A DNA stretch of 5,925 bases from an uncultured bacterium (GTDB lineage: Bacteria; Bacteroidota; Ignavibacteria; Kapaibacteriales; UBA4661). A model generated the notes under the pieces. It was not told the DNA's origin. It did no database searches and worked only from the letters and a program-made list of their open reading frames with translations. The stretch is from assembly GCA_937899715.1 (NCBI GenBank), contig CALCNX010000157.1, positions 1 through 5,925 of the forward strand. Direction: 5' to 3'. The position numbers and the translations under genes were made by a program. Positions 1 to 5,925 of this stretch are shown here, piece by piece (position 1 is the first letter of the stretch; each line of letters begins with the position of its first letter).

Positions 1-48
1 TCTACACAGGCGAAGACACTCTTTCCCTACACGACGCTCTTCCGATCT
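1..48 (+). other. Illumina P5/i5/Read 1 adapter remnant (not genomic)
   Basis: Bases 1-7 match the last seven bases of the Illumina P5 flow-cell oligo. Bases 8-15 (AGGCGAAG) match the TruSeq HT i5 index known as D505. Bases 16-48 match the 33-base TruSeq Read 1 primer site, ending in GCTCTTCCGATCT. The order and spacing are exactly those of a dual-indexed library molecule, so this is untrimmed adapter at the contig edge and the insert begins at base 49. The match is from memory of the published oligos, but three adjoining parts in the right order make coincidence very unlikely. This segment should not be annotated or used for taxonomy. Confidence 0.97.
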
Positions 49-213
49 GGCGGCGAAGACAGCACGGGACTGGGCTTGAGCATCGTTAAAAAACTTGTGG
101 AAGCGATGAATGGCAAAGTCTGGTGTGAATCACACGCAGAGACCGATACAAATACTGGAGCGACGTTTATTGTGGAACTGCCCGGTGCTGAATCCAAGCG
201 AGTAGCATATTAG
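49..213 (+). CDS. Sensor histidine kinase, C-terminal fragment (5' truncated by contig edge)
   Basis: This is the last 54 codons of a histidine kinase, ending in TAG at 211-213. The visible part is the end of the HATPase_c (GHKL) ATP-binding domain. It opens with GGEDSTGLGLSIVKKLVEA, where GLGLSIV is the G2 box that closes over ATP, then the stretch NGKVWCES, then GATFIVELP, the last strand of the fold. The loop before that strand (HAETDTNTG) is somewhat longer than in the two kinases downstream. A polar tail of about ten residues (GAESKRVAY) follows. The fragment starts where the adapter stops, so the missing N-terminus is an assembly edge and not a pseudogene. The sensor region, the phosphorylated His and the N and G1 boxes are outside the window. 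It closely resembles the ends of the two downstream kinases and is probably a third tandem paralogue. A hybrid kinase is excluded because the protein stops right after HATPase_c. The signal or partner cannot be inferred. Confidence 0.93.
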   Translation, partial: GGEDSTGLGLSIVKKLVEAMNGKVWCESHAETDTNTGATFIVELPGAESKRVAY

Positions 214-247
214 ATTTGATGATACGAAGCGAGGAACATCCTTGGGT

Positions 248-371
248 GGCGGAACGCAGATTTCAGGATTGTCAGGATAAAGAGGATTTTCAGAAAAGAA
301 TTTTATCCGATAAAATTGATATACTTTCGACATCATGAACATCCTGTCCATCTTGAAATCTACATTCCGCC
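248..371. repeat. 124-bp palindromic dispersed repeat, copy 1
   Basis: The two 18-bp ends are imperfect inverted repeats. The left end is GGCGGAACGCAGATTTCA (248-265). The right end (354-371) reads the same on the other strand except for two transitions, C255 against A364 and C257 against A362. Inside the left half is AGGATTTTCAG (283-293), with a degraded partner at 334-344. A central palindrome has nine-base arms at 299-307 and 309-317. The element aligns nearly end to end with the reverse complement of 3832-3957, so the two are inverted copies of one family. It starts 34 bases after the stop of the partial kinase gene. No T-run follows the right arm, so it is not a classic intrinsic terminator. 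It could be a REP-like or MITE-like element, or a transcript 3'-end stabiliser. Open frames crossing it on the minus strand (for example 130-351) follow from the repeat and are not genes. Confidence 0.85.
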
Positions 372-382
372 GTTAAACAATA

Positions 383-400
383 GTCAGGATAGTACCTGAC
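383..400. promoter_or_regulatory. Small inverted repeat upstream of the propeller kinase (possible operator)
   Basis: GTCAGG-ATAGTA-CCTGAC is a perfect 6-bp inverted repeat with a 6-base spacer, 110 bases before the ATG at 511. The spacing could suit a dimeric regulator or a weak hairpin. The stretch GTCAGGATA also occurs at 271-279 inside the neighbouring repeat, so this may instead be debris of that repeat family. There is no second copy upstream of the 4061 gene. The rest of 372-510 is AT-rich and shows no promoter I can defend. Confidence 0.25.
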
Positions 401-510
401 CACTTACAACAACTTTTCATTGGCATTGGTCATCAGTCTTTACTTTTTGCTAAATTACACACCACTACCAGCACAGCACGTTTCAGGCTCATTTTTTTTC
501 ACACTCTTTT

Positions 511-3500
511 ATGGTTTGTCGCAATGTTTTTGCCGATGTTATTTTCATACTAACTCTTGGTGTGCTGACACTCGGAGCAGGAGCATCGTTGCAAACACTG
601 ACGGCACAACCTCGCAAGCCTAGTGCTCTTACGCCGCCCCGCAGCATGGGCGCTCCACTCTCTCCCGAATCGGCACTTACCGACGTTCTCCCCTTCAGTT
701 CGCGCTATACGATTGATGTGTGGAACAGCGAAAACGGCTTGCCCGCCAATGCAATTCTGGCGATGTGTCAGACACGAGACGGCTACATCTGGCTGGGAAC
801 ATACAGTGGACTGGTACGATTCGACGGGGTTCGATTTACGGTCTATGGCAAAACAGACAAGGGATTGCAGGAAATGAGCAAAACAAGTAATGCTGCGGCA
901 ATTCAGGTGTATTCTTTGTATGAAGACCGCTCCGGTGCTCTCTGGACAGGACTTGCCGAGGGCGGTATTGTGCGCGTGAAGGGCGAAGAATCAGTCATTT
1001 TCAACGAAAAGAATGGGCTTCCGAACGCTAAAATCTGGAGTTTTTGCGAATTACCTGACAAGACACTACTTGCCGGAAGCGACAAAGGCATCTACCGCTT
1101 TGACAACAACAGCAATGTATTTGTACGCGACAGCGCAATCAACGAGGGCATACAAGGCTCGGAGATATACCTCCTCTCGCGCTCCGACGGTTCACTTTGG
1201 GTTGGCACGAGCGAAGGATTATATCAAAAAGTAGGCGGGAAAACGATACGGCATAGTTTTAATCACGCATTCTCGAATAAAATTTATTGTCTGCGCGAAG
1301 ACCGTTCGGGTAATATCTGGGCAGGAACGTCCACAGCAGCGTACAAGTGGGACGGGAAAACCATGTCCGCCGACACAACGCTTCCCAATCTTGAATCATT
1401 CCTGAGCGACAGCAAAGGTAACGTGTGGGTTGGACTGAGTAACAAACTAATATGCCGAAAAAATATTACCAGCGATACCCTCACGAAGCACGAAGGGCTT
1501 GCCGATGACCGCATTTATTCATTATTGGAAGATATTGAAGGAAATATTTGGGTAGGCACGTACTACGGCGGCTTGCAGCGATTAAAGCATGGAAAATTTA
1601 TGACCTTCACCGCACGTGAGGGCTTGCAAGGTGAGGTCGTGTATTCCATTCGGCAGACGAGAACCAATGCGCTCTGGATAAGCTACATCGGTGGTGCACG
1701 GCGGATGCAGGACGGGAACATCACCACGTATAACTCTCGGAACGGTCTTGGCAATACCGCCGTGCGCGATGTCTGTGAGCACTCCGATGGAACAACGTGG
1801 ATAGCCACCTACGGCGGGCTGTACCACCTCTCCGGCAAAATGATTCAATACTACTCTGCTAAAAATGGCTTGGCAAGCGAGCGCATTCGCGTTCTCACCG
1901 AAACCACCGACGGTACACTCTGGATAGGAACAAACAATGGGCTAAATACCTATCGTGACGGGGTTTTCGGCACGTATAGGAAACCCGACGGAACACCAAT
2001 ACCGGTAGGAGTTCTGTCACTTTTTGAAGATTCAAAAAAGCAACTATGGGTATCAACCGACGGCGAAGGAATCATGTCCATACAGGGTAATACCCTCACG
2101 GAGTACAAGAAAAAAGATGGCTTGGGAAGCAACATCGCATTTTGCTCCCACGAAGACAGCAATGGAGACATCTGGGTAGGCACAAAAGATGGGCTGTCAC
2201 GGATTCACAACGGCACTATTACCACATTTACCACCGCAGACGGGCTGGCGGACAATCAGATATTTCAACTCATCGAAGATGAATTTGGTTATTTTTGGAT
2301 GGGCTGTAACAAAGGAATCATGCGGGTTCAACGCGAAGAACTCAACCAACGTGCAAATAAAAAGACGGACAAGGTTATGTGCGCACTCTATAACCGCTCC
2401 GATGGCATGAGTTCCAATAGAACCAACGCCCCTGCCGCCGCCTGCCGCACAAATGACGGTCGGATATGGTTCCCGACAGACAAAGGTGTAACGATTGTCG
2501 AGCCGAAAAACTTCCGCCTCAATGCGAGTATTCCGTCCGTATTTGTCCCACATATTTTTGTAGATGGTGTAAATTCTACACAAAGCAACAACCTCGCACT
2601 TGAAGCAAATGTACAGCGCTTGGAGTTTCATTATACCGCGCTCAGTTTCTTTGCGCCCGAAAAGGTGCTCTTCAAATACCGCTTGGATGGCTACGACAAC
2701 GATTGGATTGATGCCGGTTCGCGGCGTGTTGCCTATTACACCAGCCTTCCACGCGGACGGGAATATCGCTTTCGGGTGATTGCCTGCAATAACGATGGAA
2801 TCTGGAACGAGGAAGGAGCAAGTATAGGCTTTTATATCAAACCCTATTGGTACGAAACATCGTGGTTTTATATCACCTGCGGGCTGCTTGTTCTCGGAGC
2901 GGGATTCGGTCTCTATCGCAGCCGTGTGTACGCCATTGAAGCACGAGCGCGTGCGTTGGAGGAAACCGTGCGCCTCCGCACCTCGGAACTGCAAGCAGCA
3001 AACGCGGAAATTAGCCGCCGGATGGAGATTCAGTCCGAACAGACGCACCAAATTGAGCGAGCGAACAAAGATTTACAGACAACCAATGTCCAATTAGACG
3101 AAGCAAATCGCCTCAAGACTCAGCTGCTTTCTATGGCAGCACACGACCTCAAGAACCCACTCAGTGCTATTATCGGACTTTCCGAGATTGCGCTAACGAC
3201 TATTCCTCAGGAGAATCAAGCACGGGAACTGCTAGGACACGTACAAACAACGGCGGAGCGGATGGGGCTGCTCATCAAGGATTTGCTGGATGCTGCCACT
3301 ATCGAGCTTGGTAATATCGCCTTGCACAAGCAAGATGTGATGCTCTCCTTGCTCGTCTATGGTATCGCAGAGCGGTATCAACTGAATGCGAAACAAAAAG
3401 AACAGCGCATCAATATCGAAACGGTGGACGACCTTGTCGTGTTTGCCGACCCCTCGCGCTTGGAGCAGGTCTTTGACAATCTTCTTTCCAACGCCGTCAA

Positions 3501-3792
3501 ATACTCCCCGCGCGGCAAAACTATTTGGGTTCGCGTCCGCAGAGCACCAACAACGGCGCGTGTGGAAGTTCAAGACGAGGGTCCGGGGATAAGCGCCGAA
3601 GACCAAAAACTCCTTTTTGGCTTCTTTCAGCGCCTCAGCGCCCGACCAACAGGCGGCGAAGGCTCGAACGGCGTGGGCTTAGCGATTGTGCGAAAGATTG
3701 TCGATTTGCACGGAGGCAATATTTGGGTAGAGTCAGAACTAGGCAAAGGTGCGACGTTTATTGTGGAATTGCCAATAGCAGAAGAGAAATGA
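511..3792 (+). CDS. Membrane-bound sensor histidine kinase with double beta-propeller (Reg_prop), Y_Y_Y, HisKA and HATPase_c domains
   Basis: This 1093-residue protein should sense a periplasmic cue and autophosphorylate on a cytoplasmic His. Residues 1-32 look like a signal peptide: hydrophobic core at about 10-25, with possible cleavage after A25 (AGA) or A32. About 63-670 holds 14 propeller repeats of the type DGxxWxGTxxGLxR, from W94 to W653, enough for two seven-bladed propellers. A Y_Y_Y domain follows at about 700-776 (YRLDGYDNDW), then one membrane helix at about 784-803 and a coiled coil at about 805-870. HisKA has H878 in AAHDLKNPL; D879 and N882 fit the D/ExxN phosphatase motif, so kinase and phosphatase activity are both plausible. 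HATPase_c has N994 (N box), DEGPG at 1022-1026 (G1), FFQRL at 1038-1042 and GVGLA at 1054-1058 (G2), so it looks intact. ATG 511 is the first in-frame start after the stop at 451-453; no Shine-Dalgarno is seen. Bacteroides hybrid two-component sensors share the periplasmic layout, and several bind glycan fragments, but this protein lacks their receiver and AraC parts. Its ligand and response regulator are unknown. Confidence 0.95.
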   Translation: MVCRNVFADVIFILTLGVLTLGAGASLQTLTAQPRKPSALTPPRSMGAPLSPESALTDVLPFSSRYTIDVWNSENGLPANAILAMCQTRDGYIWLGTYSGLVRFDGVRFTVYGKTDKGLQEMSKTSNAAAIQVYSLYEDRSGALWTGLAEGGIVRVKGEESVIFNEKNGLPNAKIWSFCELPDKTLLAGSDKGIYRFDNNSNVFVRDSAINEGIQGSEIYLLSRSDGSLWVGTSEGLYQKVGGKTIRHSFNHAFSNKIYCLREDRSGNIWAGTSTAAYKWDGKTMSADTTLPNLESFLSDSKGNVWVGLSNKLICRKNITSDTLTKHEGLADDRIYSLLEDIEGNIWVGTYYGGLQRLKHGKFMTFTAREGLQGEVVYSIRQTRTNALWISYIGGARRMQDGNITTYNSRNGLGNTAVRDVCEHSDGTTWIATYGGLYHLSGKMIQYYSAKNGLASERIRVLTETTDGTLWIGTNNGLNTYRDGVFGTYRKPDGTPIPVGVLSLFEDSKKQLWVSTDGEGIMSIQGNTLTEYKKKDGLGSNIAFCSHEDSNGDIWVGTKDGLSRIHNGTITTFTTADGLADNQIFQLIEDEFGYFWMGCNKGIMRVQREELNQRANKKTDKVMCALYNRSDGMSSNRTNAPAAACRTNDGRIWFPTDKGVTIVEPKNFRLNASIPSVFVPHIFVDGVNSTQSNNLALEANVQRLEFHYTALSFFAPEKVLFKYRLDGYDNDWIDAGSRRVAYYTSLPRGREYRFRVIACNNDGIWNEEGASIGFYIKPYWYETSWFYITCGLLVLGAGFGLYRSRVYAIEARARALEETVRLRTSELQAANAEISRRMEIQSEQTHQIERANKDLQTTNVQLDEANRLKTQLLSMAAHDLKNPLSAIIGLSEIALTTIPQENQARELLGHVQTTAERMGLLIKDLLDAATIELGNIALHKQDVMLSLLVYGIAERYQLNAKQKEQRINIETVDDLVVFADPSRLEQVFDNLLSNAVKYSPRGKTIWVRVRRAPTTARVEVQDEGPGISAEDQKLLFGFFQRLSARPTGGEGSNGVGLAIVRKIVDLHGGNIWVESELGKGATFIVELPIAEEK

Positions 3793-3831
3793 CAAAATTC
3801 GTAACTGATTAGATATTGCTCATCATTGAAC

Positions 3832-3957
3832 GGCGGAACGCAGATTTCAAGATGGACAGGATTTTCAGGATACCGAAAACACTTCAGTTTTCTTCGGATG
3901 AAATTCTTTTTCTGAAAATCCTCTTCATCCGAAAAATCCTGAAATCTGCGTTCCGCC
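3832..3957. repeat. 126-bp palindromic dispersed repeat, copy 2 (inverted relative to copy 1)
   Basis: The ends are a perfect 18-bp inverted repeat: GGCGGAACGCAGATTTCA at 3832-3849 and its reverse complement at 3940-3957. Further in, AGGATTTTCAG (3858-3868) pairs with CTGAAAATCCT (3912-3922). At the apex GAAAAC (3875-3880) pairs with GTTTTC (3887-3892) around a six-base loop. The whole element could therefore form a long interrupted hairpin or cruciform. Its reverse complement aligns with 248-371 nearly end to end, with one-base gaps and scattered substitutions. It starts 39 bases after the stop of the propeller kinase, about the same distance as copy 1 from its own upstream kinase. No T-run follows, so it is not a canonical terminator. 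It is flanked by ATTGAAC (3825-3831) and ATCGAAC (3958-3964), which may be a decayed target duplication. Open frames on either strand across it (3816-4049, 3627-3959) are not credible genes. Confidence 0.9.
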
Positions 3958-4060
3958 ATCGAACACGCATACTGATTGGCGGAAGAGCTGTTTTCATGGA
4001 ATCATTTTTCACGCAGTCGTTTTTATATAGTAGCGCTAAAAGCACATAATCATCTTTGCT

Positions 4061-5875
4061 ATGAACCAGTCTGAATCCTCGCTCCCCGCATCACTCTTCA
4101 GTACTGCATTGCAGGGCATACGAGAATCGGTCATCATTACTAACTCCGAAGGGATTGTGCTTGATTGGGATTCCCATGCAGAAACGATATTCGGATGGGC
4201 ACGGGGCGAGATGATTGGCGAAGACCTCCACAATATTCTTCATAAGCACGACCTCGAAACAATGCAGGAAGAACTTGACCGCCTCACTCAATCTCCACAG
4301 TCCTCCGAGCGCCCCTACACCGCACTGGGAAGGCATCGCTCAGGGAAACACTTCGCACTTGAATATTCGGTACAGGCATTGAGCATTGGCAGCAACTCCG
4401 AACCAAGCTACAACTTCTGCATTTTTATTCGTGATATTGAGCAGTTCAAAGACGGCTATGCAGAACTTCGGCGGCGGGAGCGACGATACCGTATTCTGAG
4501 CTACTTTGCCTCATCAATCTTTGGGAATGATACCATAGATGAAATTTGCTGGGATATTGCTCAGAACTGTATTGCGGAGATGGATTTTGAAGATGCCGTC
4601 GTGTATTTGCTGGATGCGGAGCGCAACGTCCTCGTGCAGTCGGCAACATTTGGCAAAGGCAAAGAAGCAAATTCCGCTGTTCTGAATCCCATAGAAATTC
4701 CAATGGGTCAAGGAATTGTGGGAGCAGCAGCACTCCAGCAAACCGTTCAACTGATATGGGATACCACTCTCGACCCGCGTTACATAGTGGACGATATGCC
4801 ACGCCTGTCCGAACTGGCAGTACCGATTCTTTACAAAGGCACAACCATTGGCGTAATAGATTCCGAGCACTCTCGCAAGAATTTTTTCACGGACGAAGAC
4901 GCGCTTATTCTGCAACAAATGGCGGGCATTGCGGCAACAAAAATTGTGCGTATTCGCGCCGAAGAGCAAGTACGGATGATGAACGACCGACTGGAGCACC
5001 TTGTGCAGGAGCGGACACAAGAACTCTATGAAGCAAACAAAGAAATTCAACGACAAATGGAAATCCTAGCCCACCAAGCACAAGAAATCGAATACAGTAA
5101 TGTAGAACTGCACGATAAAAACGAGCAACTCTCCACGCTCAATAGCGAGATGGACGCTGCCTCACGCTTTAAGACTGAGATTCTGTCTATTGTTGCCCAC
5201 GACCTCAAGAACCCGCTTGGTGCGGTGATAACCTTTGCCGACCTCGCGCTACACGATGTCGCTGCCAATAGCCCCGCACAAGAATTGCTTCAGCGCATTG
5301 CTCACAGCGCAAGCTATATGTTCTCTCTCACGACCCAACTCTTAGAAGCCGCCGTCATTGATTTAGGCAAAATGACTATCGTCAAGCATGAGATAAGTTT
5401 ATCGGCATTTGTCAGAACTATTCTTGAATCTTCTCTGGGACGCAGCGCCGCAAAGTCGCAGACTATTCTTGTCGAAACAGAGCCGTTTGTAACGGTGATG
5501 GGCGATGAAGGACGCTTACATCAGGTCATAGAAAATTTGGTCTCCAACGCCGTGAAATATTCCCCACACGGCACGACCATTCGTGTTTGCGTCAGAAACC
5601 TCAAGCCTTCGGAGCGATTGTCTTATCACAATCCTGACATTGGGTATGCGCGTCTGGAAATTCACGACGAAGGACCCGGCTTTAGCGAAGAGGACAAAGC
5701 GAAAGCATTTCAATTTTTTCAGCGTTTATCGGCAATGCCAACAGGCGGCGAAAGCAGTCATGGAGTAGGACTGGCGCTCGTAAAAAAGATTGTGGAGGCG
5801 CACAACGGTTTCATCCGTTTGGAATCAGAGTCTGGCAGAGGCACAACATTTATTGTGGAATTACCAACCGCCTAA
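4061..5875 (+). CDS. Soluble PAS-GAF sensor histidine kinase
   Basis: This 604-residue protein has no signal peptide and no membrane segment, so it should act in the cytoplasm. A PAS domain spans about 14-128, with the typical opening ESVIITNSEGIVLDWDSHAETIFGW written here as ESVIITNSEG (22-31) and AETIFGW (40-46). A GAF domain spans about 157-296, including AVPILYKGTTIGVIDSEH and a closing FFTDEDALILQQMAGIAA. A coiled coil (about 298-368) leads to HisKA with H380 in VAHDLKNPL; D381 and N384 fit the D/ExxN phosphatase motif. HATPase_c has N496 in ENLVSNAVKYSP, DEGPG at 536-540, FFQRL, and GVGLA at 568-572, so all catalytic boxes look intact. No heme- or flavin-binding residue is obvious, so the signal is unknown. 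From the linker onward it resembles the propeller kinase at 511. No Shine-Dalgarno precedes ATG 4061, and the gene lies 268 bases after its neighbour, so it probably has its own promoter. There is no receiver domain, so a separate response regulator must receive the phosphate. Confidence 0.95.
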   Translation: MNQSESSLPASLFSTALQGIRESVIITNSEGIVLDWDSHAETIFGWARGEMIGEDLHNILHKHDLETMQEELDRLTQSPQSSERPYTALGRHRSGKHFALEYSVQALSIGSNSEPSYNFCIFIRDIEQFKDGYAELRRRERRYRILSYFASSIFGNDTIDEICWDIAQNCIAEMDFEDAVVYLLDAERNVLVQSATFGKGKEANSAVLNPIEIPMGQGIVGAAALQQTVQLIWDTTLDPRYIVDDMPRLSELAVPILYKGTTIGVIDSEHSRKNFFTDEDALILQQMAGIAATKIVRIRAEEQVRMMNDRLEHLVQERTQELYEANKEIQRQMEILAHQAQEIEYSNVELHDKNEQLSTLNSEMDAASRFKTEILSIVAHDLKNPLGAVITFADLALHDVAANSPAQELLQRIAHSASYMFSLTTQLLEAAVIDLGKMTIVKHEISLSAFVRTILESSLGRSAAKSQTILVETEPFVTVMGDEGRLHQVIENLVSNAVKYSPHGTTIRVCVRNLKPSERLSYHNPDIGYARLEIHDEGPGFSEEDKAKAFQFFQRLSAMPTGGESSHGVGLALVKKIVEAHNGFIRLESESGRGTTFIVELPTA

Positions 5876-5925
5876 GAGTCTGTTTGGAAAGTCATTTTTT
5901 CGCCAATCTCCTGAGCAAAAGTCGA
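5876..5925. other. Short right flank; possible tip of an insertion sequence
   Basis: Only 50 bases remain after the stop codon. They begin GAGTCTGTTTGGAAAGTC directly after TAA. This resembles, from memory only, terminal inverted repeats of some IS5-family insertion sequences, and members of one IS5 subgroup duplicate a TNA triplet, which would fit TAA. Contigs also tend to break at such repeated elements. The opposite end of any element is outside the window and no transposase is visible, so this is a hint only. No terminator hairpin is seen here. Confidence 0.2.

Noticed and set aside
420..623. 67-codon + strand open frame with a hydrophobic start
   Set aside because: It overlaps the start of the 511 gene in another frame. 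That gene already has its own signal-peptide-like N-terminus and an in-frame stop upstream, so no frameshift needs to be invoked.
780..2520. Regularly recurring similar DNA segments (CRISPR-like or tandem repeats)
   Set aside because: They encode the propeller blade motif, lie in frame in an uninterrupted gene and diverge at the DNA level. This is protein repeat structure, not a CRISPR array.
2197..3051. 284-codon open frame on the minus strand
   Set aside because: It lies wholly antisense to the Y_Y_Y, membrane and linker part of the 511 kinase, whose domains are clear. The translation shows no recognisable domain.
3832..3957. Intrinsic terminator
   Set aside because: The hairpin is strong but no T-run follows either copy of the repeat, so a canonical rho-independent terminator is not supported.
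3627..3959. Minus-strand 110-codon open frame (and the similar one at 130-351)
   Set aside because: Both read through the palindromic repeats and into a neighbouring kinase gene. Their similarity to each other comes from the shared repeat, not from a protein family.
4006..4031. Promoter-like TTTTCA and TATAGT before the PAS-GAF kinase
   Set aside because: The spacing is only 14 bases, and the expected Bacteroidota pattern (TTTG and TAnnTTTG) is not present at a sensible spacing. AT-rich sequence gives such matches by chance.

Overview
The window looks like one end of an assembled contig from a Gram-negative bacterium, probably of the Bacteroidota/Chlorobiota/Kapabacteria group. Four things point there, and none is decisive. 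The large sensor kinase has the two-component-regulator propeller plus Y_Y_Y architecture that is abundant in that group. Neither complete gene has a Shine-Dalgarno sequence before its ATG. Base composition is near 50% GC. The gaps carry short dispersed palindromic repeats of a kind familiar from environmental genomes of these phyla. No ribosomal RNA or other marker gene is present to settle the taxonomy.

Layout, left to right. Bases 1-48 are not biological: they match the end of the Illumina P5 adapter, an 8-base i5 index and the Read 1 primer site. Genuine sequence starts at 49, with the last 54 codons of a histidine kinase (49-213). A gap follows (214-510) holding a 124-bp palindromic repeat (248-371) and a small inverted repeat (383-400). 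Next is a 1093-residue membrane sensor kinase (511-3792). A second gap (3793-4060) carries a related 126-bp palindrome (3832-3957) in the opposite orientation. A 604-residue soluble PAS-GAF histidine kinase (4061-5875) comes next, and the last 50 bases may be the tip of an insertion sequence.

All three genes are on the + strand and are related histidine kinases. Their catalytic tails are very similar (all share a TFIVELP ending), and the two complete ones also share the coiled-coil linker, while their sensor regions are unrelated. The first complete kinase should sense something in the periplasm through 14 propeller repeats and a Y_Y_Y domain. The second should sense a cytoplasmic cue through PAS and GAF domains. 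No receiver domain, response regulator or output gene lies in the window, so the partners must be elsewhere. The gaps of about 300 and 268 bases, each with a palindromic repeat close behind a stop codon, suggest separate transcription rather than one tight operon.

I found no clearly new system. The points most worth following are the adapter contamination, the pair of inverted palindromic repeats around the large kinase, the tandem kinase family with swapped sensors, and the possible insertion-sequence tip at the right end.
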